Shown here in pieces: positions 7,848 through 14,455 of a stretch of DNA of 37,946 bases. A program made the translations under genes and the position numbers. Under the pieces are notes generated by a model. That model saw only the letters and a list, made by a program, of their open reading frames with translations, had not been told where the DNA came from and made no database searches. Positions within the stretch are counted from its first letter, which is position 1, and each line of letters begins with the position of its first letter. This DNA comes from Halomonas elongata (GTDB taxonomy: Bacteria > Pseudomonadota > Gammaproteobacteria > Pseudomonadales > Halomonadaceae). Location: NCBI RefSeq assembly GCF_029081005.1, contig NZ_JAJQTQ010000031.1:1-37946 (forward strand), in the 5' to 3' direction.

Positions 7848-7879
7848 ATGTAAACCGGATTTTTTTTAAGAGTTTACCT
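7848..7879. promoter_or_regulatory. BirA-like biotin operator upstream of bioA
   Basis: Half-sites ATGTAAACC and AGTTTACCT are separated by 14 bases, mostly A/T. This resembles the BirA operator of enterobacteria (TTGTAAACC, spacer of about 14-16, GGTTTACAA). The site sits 43 bases upstream of bioA. Boxes of the same geometry precede bioB. BirA (biotin ligase/repressor) is not encoded in the window. Confidence 0.65.
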
Positions 7880-7908
7880 TTTGGGGCCTGACAGGAGTCG
7901 ACCACCGC

Positions 7909-8373
7909 TCAGCCCGGGATCAGGGCGGAGGTGTCGAACTTGCTGCGCTTGCGGGAGAGCAGGGTGCGGAACTTGCGCATATTGTCGTCGGCATAGAGAA
8001 CCGTGTCGCAGAAGCGGTCATAGGCATCCATGTCGGGCACCACGACGATCAGCACGAAATCGCACTCGCCGGTGACCTGATAGCACTGCTTGACCTCCGG
8101 GGCGGCGATGGCCCGTTGCAGGAAACGCTGATAGAGCGACTTGTGATCCCGCTCCATCGTGACCTCCACCACCATGTGCAGACAGGGCTGCATGGCGTCG
8201 GGACTCACCAGGGCGACCTGACGCTCGATGATGCCGGTTTCCCGCAGTCGTTTGACGCGTTTCAGACAGGCCGAGGGTGAAAGGCCTACTTCATCGGCCA
8301 GCGCCTGGTTGGTGATGTCGGCGTCGCGCTGCAGGCGGTCGAGAATGCGACAATCGAGATTATCCAGTGACAT
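7909..8373 (-). CDS. Lrp/AsnC family transcriptional regulator
   Basis: DNA-binding regulator of 154 residues. The N-terminal winged helix-turn-helix (LDCRILDRLQRDADITNQALADEVGLSPSACLKRVKRL, residues 5-45) and the C-terminal RAM/AsnC effector domain (CYQVTGECDFVLIVVVPDMDAYDRF) are both complete. It is divergent from a membrane-protein gene with a good palindrome between them, so local control of that gene and itself is likely. The effector is probably an amino acid, as in the family generally; which one cannot be read. Confidence 0.93.
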   Translation of the reverse strand: MSLDNLDCRILDRLQRDADITNQALADEVGLSPSACLKRVKRLRETGIIERQVALVSPDAMQPCLHMVVEVTMERDHKSLYQRFLQRAIAAPEVKQCYQVTGECDFVLIVVVPDMDAYDRFCDTVLYADDNMRKFRTLLSRKRSKFDTSALIPG

Positions 8374-8418
8374 GATCTTCGGCTACTGAGGGGAGATTCG
8401 ATAGGATATATGTCGAAT

Positions 8419-8436
8419 TTCTGTTATTGAACAGAA
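8419..8436. promoter_or_regulatory. Palindromic operator between the Lrp-type regulator and the membrane protein
   Basis: An inverted repeat TTCTGTT-ATTG-AACAGAA with further symmetry outside it (GAAT and ATTC, 8415-8441) lies in the 118-base divergent intergenic region. Lrp/AsnC proteins bind such 15-18-base palindromes in AT-rich DNA, so it is the best candidate target for the adjacent regulator. Confidence 0.5.
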
Positions 8437-8491
8437 GATTCTGCATCAGGCGGGCTAGGATGATGCCTCACTTGCCGACATGGAGTCCGCC

Positions 8492-9448
8492 ATGAATGTC
8501 CGTCGCTGTGCCAGTGCCGCCTGGAAACTCGTGCGCGATGCACTCTTCGTTTATACGACCTTGCTCAAGGTGATGGTACCGGCGCTGTTGATCGTCAAGG
8601 GGCTGGAGTGGCTCGGCGCCATTGGCTGGCTCGGCGAGGTGTTGTCTCCGCTGATGGGCTGGCTGGGGCTTCCTGATGCCATGGGCGTGGTCTGGGCGGC
8701 GACCCTTCTGACCAATATCTTTACGGGGCTCGTGGTGTTCTTCGAGGTCGCCGGTGACATGTCGCTGAGCGTGGCGCAGGTCACGGTGCTCGGCGCCCTG
8801 ATGCTGGTGGGACATTCCCTGCCCGTGGAGGGGGCCGTCGCCAAGCGCGCCGGGGTGCCCTGGTGGGTCACGCTGGCGCTGCGCCTGGGGGGAGCACTGG
8901 CCCTGGGCGGCATCTTGCATTGGGTCTATGCGACGGGCGGGCTGCTCCAGGAAACTGCCGAGATCGCCTGGCGTCCGGCTCCTGTCCCGGAGGGGCCATT
9001 GGCCTGGGGGATGGCGCAACTGCGTACCCTGGCAATGATCTATCTGATCATCCTCGGGCTGATGGTGCTGCTGGCGGTGCTGCGTCACCTGAGGCTCGAG
9101 CGGCTGATTCACCTGGCCCTGGCGCCGCTCCTGGGGGTGCTGGGCATCGGTCGGTCGGCGGCCAATACCACCGTGATCGGCTTCACGCTGGGACTGAGTT
9201 ATGGTGCCGGCCTGTTGATTCGCGATGTCGACGCCGGCGTCATGAATCGACGTGACAGCTTCCTGGCGCTCTGCTTTCTCGGGCTCTGCCATAGCGTCAT
9301 CGAGGATACCCTGCTGATTCTGGTGCTGGGGGCGGATCTGACCGGAGTGCTCTGGGCCCGGCTGTTCTTTGCCTGCCTGGTCATCTTCGCCATGGCCCGG
9401 TGGCCCGACGGATGGCGTCCCGATCGATGGGGGCGGGCGCGGGTCTGA
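8492..9448 (+). CDS. Nucleoside-recognition (Gate) domain membrane protein
   Basis: Inner-membrane protein of 318 residues with about eight to nine hydrophobic segments. It carries two Gate-like (nucleoside recognition) modules: one around VMVPALLIVKGLEWLG to GALMLVGHSLPVEGAVAKRAG, the other around LIHLALAPLLGVLGIGRSAAN to LALCFLGLCHSVIEDTLLIL. The paired H-S-x-(P/I)-x-E motifs (GHSLPVEGA and CHSVIEDT) mark the two-fold repeat. It is probably a transporter or export regulator. The ATG at 8492 was chosen because GGAG lies 6 bases upstream; an ATG at 8480 has no such site. The substrate is unknown. An adjacent Lrp-type gene suggests an amino-acid-responsive role. Confidence 0.78.
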   Translation: MNVRRCASAAWKLVRDALFVYTTLLKVMVPALLIVKGLEWLGAIGWLGEVLSPLMGWLGLPDAMGVVWAATLLTNIFTGLVVFFEVAGDMSLSVAQVTVLGALMLVGHSLPVEGAVAKRAGVPWWVTLALRLGGALALGGILHWVYATGGLLQETAEIAWRPAPVPEGPLAWGMAQLRTLAMIYLIILGLMVLLAVLRHLRLERLIHLALAPLLGVLGIGRSAANTTVIGFTLGLSYGAGLLIRDVDAGVMNRRDSFLALCFLGLCHSVIEDTLLILVLGADLTGVLWARLFFACLVIFAMARWPDGWRPDRWGRARV

Positions 9449-9481
9449 AGAGGCGATCAGGAAGGGGACACCAACAGACAA

Positions 9482-9509
9482 AGGCACCGTCCGCCTTAGG
9501 ACGGTGCCT
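9482..9509 (-). terminator. Long stem-loop between convergent genes, terminator-like
   Basis: A perfect 11-base-pair stem (AGGCACCGTCC / GGACGGTGCCT, loop of 6) lies between the convergent membrane-protein gene and the small exported-protein gene. On the minus strand it is followed by TTGTCTGTT, a broken T tract, so it fits best as the terminator of the minus-strand gene. It may act in both directions. Confidence 0.65.
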
Positions 9510-9576
9510 GTGCGATCCGATGCCGGCTGCTCGAATCGAATGCTCCGGCGAGCGGTATAGTATCTCGCCAGCTTTC

Positions 9577-9879
9577 TCAGGTGGTGGCTTCCCGGGCCGG
9601 TGCCAGGGGATCCTCACTTACCGCGATATCGGTCTTGTGCTGCTGTTCCGCACGCAGCTTGAGGCGGGCTTTCGCCATGGCGTCGCTGCCACCGTCGGCC
9701 ACGATATCGGATGAGACATCCGCCATTGCTGCATGGTGCTGAATGTCCTGGTCTGCTGCCTGGCTGGGCGCGGACAGCGGCTCGTTCAGCTGCATGGTGA
9801 GCGCGGATGCCTGGCCGGCCTGGGCGGCGATCGGCAGAGCGGCGATAAGCAGTGCTGAGAACATCGGCTTGAGTTTCAT
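9577..9879 (-). CDS. Small exported protein of unknown function
   Basis: A 100-residue protein with a clear Sec signal peptide: MKLKPMFSALLIAALPIAAQA, with likely cleavage after AQA at residue 21. The mature part is about 79 residues, polar and largely acidic with several Gln/His residues (DQDIQHHAAMADVSSDIVADGG), without cysteines and with one short basic helix (AMAKARLKLRAEQQHK). It is likely periplasmic. The ATG at 9879 is preceded by GGAGACGC. An extended frame back to 10026 would run through the MITE-like sequence and is rejected. I do not recognise the family. Confidence 0.7.
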   Translation of the reverse strand: MKLKPMFSALLIAALPIAAQAGQASALTMQLNEPLSAPSQAADQDIQHHAAMADVSSDIVADGGSDAMAKARLKLRAEQQHKTDIAVSEDPLAPAREATT

Positions 9880-9911
9880 GGTGCGTCTCCTTTGATTCGG
9901 TGTGTCTCGAG

Positions 9912-10055
9912 GGGAAACACTGATAAATGCCTGCGCATGCAAATCGCTGCGTTGCGCGGTGCTAGAAAGCTCACCTAACCTCATGTTATGTATCGCTTTC
10001 TGCGCTCCTGACGCCTTGCGCTTCACTATGCTCGGCTATTTATTCAGCATTTCCC
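9912..10055. mobile_element. MITE-like element of about 144 bases with terminal inverted repeats
   Basis: The ends match as imperfect inverted repeats: left GGGAAACACTGATAAAT, and right (reverse complement) GGGAAATGCTGAATAAAT, with weaker similarity continuing inward. The interior has no convincing gene. Flanking GAG on both sides could be a 3-base target duplication. The size, inverted ends and lack of coding suggest a non-autonomous element or solo remnant of an insertion sequence; the parent family was not identified. It lies just upstream of the small exported-protein gene, so it may supply or disrupt its promoter. Confidence 0.55.
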
Positions 10056-10239
10056 GAGAGGCCTCTCCTCTCAATAGTTAGTATGCTAATAGATCTTTCT
10101 GGCCGAACAAAAGAGACTTAAAATCCATAAACTATTCGATAAAGTCGAAGTGTTGTCGGGGTGTCACGGAGCCCGCTGCCCGGATGCATAGCAATGCGTA
10201 CCGTGCTCAGGGCGCGACGCCCGCCTTTTGCGGAGACCG
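10056..10239. other. Non-coding AT-rich stretch between the MITE-like element and a reductase gene
   Basis: No gene is supported here. The part from 10064 to about 10150 is clearly lower in GC than its surroundings, consistent with foreign or remnant DNA. It contains the 10-mer CTCAATAGTT at 10070-10079, which recurs at 11853-11862 on the far side of the reductase and toxin-antitoxin genes. A small GGGCG/CGCCC hairpin lies at about 10209-10221. Confidence 0.5.
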
Positions 10240-10908
10240 CTACCCCTCACGCTGCATCTTCTCGCGCCGTGCGACTTCCGCCGGTGTGGGCGGGTCCATG
10301 GAATAGTCATCGGTTTTCACCGCACCGGCGCGCTCATATCGCGTGATCACGATCCCGTTGGGGGACACCCGATGGTCGGTCAGCTTGAAGGCCGTCGCCT
10401 TCGCGCCATCGTCGAACAGAGTCTTGCCGTTCCCGAGCACGATCGGAAAGGTGAACAGATTGATCTCGTCGACGAGATCGTTGGCGAGCAGTGTTCGAAT
10501 CAGGTCGCTGCTGCCTTGCGTGATCAGCGCCGGTCCGTTTTCCTGCTTCAGCCCGGCGACATCGAGCGCCGCGTCACGGAGGGCCACCGAGCCTTTCCAG
10601 TTCAGGTCCAGGCCCTTGCGGGTCGCGACATGCTTGGTGATCGAATTGAAAGTTCTGGCCATGGCGTCGTCGGGACCGCCTTCGGCGTACGGCCAGTGGG
10701 CCGCAAAGATCTCGTAGGTCTTTCGTCCGAGCAACAGGTCGAACGGTTGAGCGAACAGCTTGTCGACTTCCTCGCCGAACACCTCGTCCATCAGCGGCAT
10801 CACCCAACCGCCGTAGTGAAATCCGCCGGTCGGATCTTCCCGGGGCCCGCCGGGGGCCTGCATGACGCCATCCAGTGACACGAAGGCGCCGACAATCACT
10901 TTCCGCAT
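10240..10908 (-). CDS. Dihydrofolate reductase-like / RibD C-terminal domain family protein
   Basis: A 222-residue stand-alone RibD_C-type reductase domain. It starts MRKVIVGAFVSLDGVMQAPGG, carries DLLLGRKTYEIFAAHWPY (substrate/NADPH region) and later ITQGSSDLIRTLLANDLVDEINLFTFPIVLGNGKTLF, all typical of this YyaP/YwjB-like family. It is likely an NADPH-dependent cytoplasmic reductase; the substrate is unknown and it is not a folate-pathway DHFR. The ATG at 10908 follows GAGGATAAGC. A charged C-terminal tail (TPAEVARREKMQREG) is extra. The variable setting beside a toxin-antitoxin pair suggests gene transfer. Confidence 0.85.
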   Translation of the reverse strand: MRKVIVGAFVSLDGVMQAPGGPREDPTGGFHYGGWVMPLMDEVFGEEVDKLFAQPFDLLLGRKTYEIFAAHWPYAEGGPDDAMARTFNSITKHVATRKGLDLNWKGSVALRDAALDVAGLKQENGPALITQGSSDLIRTLLANDLVDEINLFTFPIVLGNGKTLFDDGAKATAFKLTDHRVSPNGIVITRYERAGAVKTDDYSMDPPTPAEVARREKMQREG

Positions 10909-11106
10909 GAGCTTATCCTCCAGATTGTCCTTCTTGCATCCAGTCGTCGAACGGGGCACCGCATAATCGACAAGGCCATCGACATGGTCGTGGCAATCAG
11001 TATCGGCGATAGCCGTTCTGGGCGATTGGCCGGGCGTGGAGGCGCGGAAGCGGCGGTCGATGTAGATGGCGGTTCTTGCACTGGAAGGGGAGGGAGCCAT
11101 GCAATA

Positions 11107-11127
11107 ATTTTAGCTACTGGCTAAAAT
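11107..11127. promoter_or_regulatory. Palindrome upstream of the toxin-antitoxin operon, probable autoregulatory operator
   Basis: Perfect 8-base arms (ATTTTAGC / GCTAAAAT) around a 5-base centre lie 39 bases upstream of the toxin start, in AT-rich DNA. Antitoxins with an XRE helix-turn-helix domain typically repress their own operon from such a site. Confidence 0.6.
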
Positions 11128-11165
11128 AGATTGCCTGATGTTTGCGTAAAGCTATAATTGAGGCT

Positions 11166-11417
11166 ATGACGACGATCTCATATAGCAAGGACGCCTTGAA
11201 GACGTTGAAGCGTATGCCGCGACCGGACGCGCAGCGACTCCAACGCAAGATTGCGGCCTATGCCGATGATCCGGCGACTCAGCGCAACAATGTCAATGCA
11301 CTGGCGGGTAGCGAGTATATTCGCCTGCGGGTTGGGAGTTGGCGAGTGATCATGGACGATCAGGGCACGGTGCTGTTGGTGCTAAAGATCGGTGCCCGCG
11401 GGGACGTCTATCGATGA
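11166..11417 (+). CDS. RelE/ParE-family toxin of a type II toxin-antitoxin system
   Basis: A basic 83-residue protein: TISYSKDALKTLKRMPRPDAQRLQRKIAAYADDP, then LAGSEYIRLRVGSWRVIMDDQGTVLLVLKIGARGDVYR. This is the canonical RelE/ParE fold ending in (R-x-G-x-W/Y-R)...(I-G-x-R-x-x-x-Y-R). RelE-like members cleave ribosome-bound mRNA, ParE-like members poison gyrase; the ending favours RelE but is not decisive. The ATG at 11166 has TTGAGG just upstream with a short gap. An HTH antitoxin gene follows 21 bases later, so the order is toxin first, as in higBA. Confidence 0.9.
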   Translation: MTTISYSKDALKTLKRMPRPDAQRLQRKIAAYADDPATQRNNVNALAGSEYIRLRVGSWRVIMDDQGTVLLVLKIGARGDVYR

Positions 11418-11438
11418 TGAATCACGAGGAAACAGATC

Positions 11439-11810
11439 ATGGGGACACCACAGTTCATCAAGACACCCACCGGCGAGCGCCTGGTGGTGCTGAGCGAGCG
11501 GGACTACGCCGAGCTGCTCGAGCAGGCGGAAGACCATCACGATATTGTGGCGGCGAATGAGGCCCGTGCCCGCGTCGACGCCGGCGAAGAGACGTTTCCG
11601 TCCAGCGTTGTCGAGGCATTGATCGATGGTGTGGCACCGGTGCGGGTGTTCCGCGAGCATCGAGGACTGCGTGCAGGCGACCTGGCCAAGCGAGCGGGCA
11701 TCAGTCAGGGCTATCTGTCGGAGCTCGAGGCAGGCAAGAAGACCGGCTCGCTGGGAGTGTTGAAGCGGATCGCCGAAGCGCTGGATGTAGAGTTGAGCGA
11801 TCTGACGTGA
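11439..11810 (+). CDS. XRE-family antitoxin with N-terminal dimerisation region
   Basis: A 123-residue acidic antitoxin. The C-terminal half (VFREHRGLRAGDLAKRAGISQGYLSELEAGKKTGSLGVLKRIAEALDVELSDL) is a complete Cro/C1-type helix-turn-helix. The N-terminal part (PQFIKTPTGERLVVLSERDYAELLEQAED) looks like a Phd/RelB-type module that would bind the toxin. The ATG at 11439 follows GAGGAAACAG. It should neutralise the upstream RelE-type toxin and repress the operon at the 11107 palindrome. Confidence 0.9.
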   Translation: MGTPQFIKTPTGERLVVLSERDYAELLEQAEDHHDIVAANEARARVDAGEETFPSSVVEALIDGVAPVRVFREHRGLRAGDLAKRAGISQGYLSELEAGKKTGSLGVLKRIAEALDVELSDLT

Positions 11811-12069
11811 GCCCTGACATGCCGTAGCCCCGTCGGGAGTGGTGAACAGCCCCTCAATAGTTGGACGGTTCATTCAGTCGGCGCCCAAGGCCTGAGTCTT
11901 GTACTTTACGGGGCTTCTACCATTGAGCTGCAGCCAGGTATCTGCCCACAGCGATAGGTCGCTGAAAAATGTTGACCAAAAAGCTGACCACACCATGCCC
12001 AAAACAGGCATATTCAGGCCCATTTGGCGGCTAGGCTATAAGATAATTTGTTGAAAAATAAGGGTTAGA

Positions 12070-12154
<85 letters not shown>

Positions 12155-12175
12155 ACGGGTCAGGCAGGCGTCCAT

Positions 12176-12203
12176 ATTTTACGGACCGCTTCCTGCAAGT
12201 CAA
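12176..12203 (-). promoter_or_regulatory. Sigma-70 promoter of the tRNA-Leu gene
   Basis: On the minus strand TTGACT and TAAAAT are 16 bases apart, with the -10 box 22 bases before the mature tRNA 5' end. The -35 box overlaps the bioD stop codon, so the tRNA gene has its own promoter inside the end of the bio operon. Confidence 0.7.
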
Positions 12204-12913
12204 TCGATCTCGGGGAGATGCAGGTGCTTGGCGGCGGCCTCGGCGCGGGCGATCGGGCTCTCTCCGTCCAGACGCGGAAGGATGCCGAGGTTCGGGGCCG
12301 GAAGCCGGCGCGTCAGGGTATCGAGATTGTTATGGTACAGGGCTGCGTCGCTGGTCTCGTCGAAGGACAGGCCCGGCTCGATCAGGTTGCCCACCCAGCC
12401 GGCCAGCTGCAGGCCGTCGGCACGAATCGCCTCGGCACTGAGGATGGCGTGGTTGAGGCAACCGAGCTGGAGGCCCACCACGAGGATCACCGGAAGCTCG
12501 AGTCGTCTGGCCAGGCCGGCGAGGTCCTCGTGGTCATTGAGGGGGACGCGCCAGCCGCCGGCGCCTTCCACCAGGGTCAGGTCGCGTCGCCAGGCCAGCG
12601 GGGCGGCGGTGGCCGCGACCAGGTCGTCCAGCGTCGGGACGTTACCGGCACGCCGAGCGGCCAGATGGGGGGCAATGGCCGGTGCATAGGCGTAGGGGTT
12701 GAGGACATCGTACGGTACCTCGGGCGTGCTCTGCTCGCCGAGGGTCAGGGCATCGATGTTGCGCAGCCCCTGCGAGGTGACGTCGCAGCCCGAGGCCACC
12801 GGCTTGAGCCCGAGGGTGGTCCGGCCTCGGCGTCGGGCCAGGGTCAGCAGACCACTGGCCACCAGGGTCTTGCCGGCGTCGGTGTCGGTGCCGGTGACGA
12901 AATAGGCTCCCAT
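12200..12913 (-). CDS. bioD: Dethiobiotin synthetase
   Basis: ATP-dependent carboxylase of 237 residues that closes the ureido ring of DAPA to give dethiobiotin. The P-loop is GTDTDAGKT (residues 8-16). Other visible sites are GLKPVASGC with the substrate Lys near 37, VEGAGGWRVPL near 115, and the NPYAYAPAIAPHLAAR stretch of the family. It is last in bioB-F-H-C-D; the ATG at 12913 is one base past the bioC stop region, so translation is coupled. Length and motifs are normal. Confidence 0.95.
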   Translation of the reverse strand: MGAYFVTGTDTDAGKTLVASGLLTLARRRGRTTLGLKPVASGCDVTSQGLRNIDALTLGEQSTPEVPYDVLNPYAYAPAIAPHLAARRAGNVPTLDDLVAATAAPLAWRRDLTLVEGAGGWRVPLNDHEDLAGLARRLELPVILVVGLQLGCLNHAILSAEAIRADGLQLAGWVGNLIEPGLSFDETSDAALYHNNLDTLTRRLPAPNLGILPRLDGESPIARAEAAAKHLHLPEID

Positions 12914-12914
12914 G

Positions 12915-13724
12915 TCAGCGCTCCAGCATCAGGGTTAACAGGTGATAGGTGACGGGCAGGCCGGGGGCCTCGCGCAGCGTCTCGTAACGACATCGTGCCC
13001 GGGCGAGGTCGGTTCGGGTCAGTCGCCTTCCCGGTCGGGCCACCTGGGCGCCGACGCCCTTGATGGAGGCCATCACAGCGTTCAGGTCGGGGTAGTGGAA
13101 GCGCTCCTCGCGTTGCTCCAGGTCGACATGGCGAAAGCCGGCTTGCCGTGCAGCCAGGCGATGCCGGGCGGCGTCGTGGAAGTCGAGCAAGGCGGCGGGG
13201 CGCCCGGGGTGTGACCAGGCCTGGCCCACTTCGCGCAAGGTGCCGGGAGCCAGGGTGTTGAGCAGGGCACGTCCCCCCGGCTTCAGCACCCGGCGAATCT
13301 CGGCGAGCACAGGGTCGAGATCCGGGCACCACTGGATCGCCAGGTTGGAGACGACGAGATCGAAGCTGGCGTCGGCGTGGGGAAGCATGCCGGCGTCGCC
13401 GCAGATCCAGTGGATCGACTCGGTATGGCGTCGACGCGCTTCATCGAGCATGCCTGGGGCCAGGTCGAGGCCTTCGACCCGGCGATGGTCGGGGTAATGT
13501 CGGGCCAGTCGGGCGGTCAGCTCGCCCGGGCCACAGCCCAGGTCCAGGAGGCACTCGGCCTTGTCGGGCAGGTGGGCCAGCAGGTGTTCGCTCATGATGT
13601 GCTGGGCGGTCGCGCGGCCCGAGTAGTGCGGCGCGGCGCGGGAAAAGGCGTGAGCGACACGGGCACGCCAGTCGGCGGCATCGGCATGATCGGTCGGCTC
13701 GGTGGCCATCGCGGCAGTCTTCAT
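12915..13724 (-). CDS. bioC: Malonyl-[acyl-carrier protein] O-methyltransferase
   Basis: SAM-dependent methyltransferase of 269 residues that methylates the free carboxyl of malonyl-ACP, disguising it for two rounds of fatty-acid elongation to pimeloyl-ACP methyl ester. Motif I is LLDLGCGPGEL (about residues 59-69), the acidic loop VEGLDLAPGMLDEAR follows, and FDLVVSNLAIQWCPDLDPVLAEIRRVLKPGG is characteristic of BioC (NLAIQW). The start ATGA overlaps the bioH stop by four bases. The partner that removes the methyl group, BioH, is encoded directly upstream. Confidence 0.95.
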   Translation of the reverse strand: MKTAAMATEPTDHADAADWRARVAHAFSRAAPHYSGRATAQHIMSEHLLAHLPDKAECLLDLGCGPGELTARLARHYPDHRRVEGLDLAPGMLDEARRRHTESIHWICGDAGMLPHADASFDLVVSNLAIQWCPDLDPVLAEIRRVLKPGGRALLNTLAPGTLREVGQAWSHPGRPAALLDFHDAARHRLAARQAGFRHVDLEQREERFHYPDLNAVMASIKGVGAQVARPGRRLTRTDLARARCRYETLREAPGLPVTYHLLTLMLER

Positions 13725-14455
13725 GATGTCGGCTCCGGTCGCTCGGGATCGGGCATGTGCGCGGCGGCGATGCTTGCCAGCCGTGTCGCCAGGTGTTGCG
13801 GTCGACTGAGCATCGGACAGTGTCCGGCGTTCTCGATGCGCTGATCGGCGCAGGCGAGGACCTCGGGAGCGAGCAAGGGGTCGCGTGTGCCCGCGATGCG
13901 GTACACCGGACAGGGCGCGGCACTCAGGCGGTGACGGTTGTCCAGGCGAGCAAGATGTCCGAGGCCGGCGTCGAGGGTGGCGACGGAGGCCGGGGACGCA
14001 GTGCCGAGCAGTCGACGCAGGTCGCGGCGCGCGCGACCGGGGTCGGGCTCGCCGCCGAGTTGCCAGCGCAGAAAGTGTTCCCGGGCGGTATCGGGGGAGC
14101 GCTGCAGGGCGCGCCGGAAATCGGCCAGGGCCGTGTCGCTCACTCCCCGGGGGTTGACGAAGCGGTCGCCGATGCCAAGCAGTATCAGGGCACGCGGCGG
14201 TGGCAGGTGGTCGAGCAGGACGGCGGCCAGCAGGCCGCCGAGCGACCAGCCGCCCCAGACGGCGTCGGCCGGCAGGTCCTCGGCCATGGTAGCGGCCAGC
14301 TCGTCCAGCGAAGTGGGATCGGCCAGTGGCGAGCGATCGGCATAGCCGGGCCAGTCCGGTGTCCGGACCTCGAGGTCAGAGGGCCAACAGGGGGCGAGAG
14401 GTTGCCAGATCCGGGCATCGCAGCCCCAGCCGCCGAGCAATACCAGGCGTGTCAT
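13721..14455 (-). CDS. bioH: Pimeloyl-[ACP] methyl ester carboxylesterase
   Basis: Alpha/beta hydrolase of 244 residues that cleaves the methyl ester of pimeloyl-ACP, ending elongation and releasing pimeloyl-ACP for BioF. The nucleophile elbow is GWSLGG (Ser71). The acid is in AGTRDPLLAP and the histidine in ENAGHCPML. The N-terminal LLGGWGCDARIWQPL carries the oxyanion-hole segment. Its position between bioF and bioC, with ATGA overlaps on both sides, supports the assignment over a generic hydrolase. Confidence 0.92.
   Translation of the reverse strand: MTRLVLLGGWGCDARIWQPLAPCWPSDLEVRTPDWPGYADRSPLADPTSLDELAATMAEDLPADAVWGGWSLGGLLAAVLLDHLPPPRALILLGIGDRFVNPRGVSDTALADFRRALQRSPDTAREHFLRWQLGGEPDPGRARRDLRRLLGTASPASVATLDAGLGHLARLDNRHRLSAAPCPVYRIAGTRDPLLAPEVLACADQRIENAGHCPMLSRPQHLATRLASIAAAHMPDPERPEPTS

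Noticed and set aside
9880..10026. N-terminal extension of the small exported protein
   Set aside because: The extension is read from the MITE-like sequence; the internal ATG at 9879 has a ribosome site and begins a perfect signal peptide.
11811..12069. Insertion-sequence fragment downstream of the antitoxin gene
   Set aside because: No transposase frame or convincing terminal repeats could be seen; the stretch is left as unassigned intergenic DNA of lower GC.
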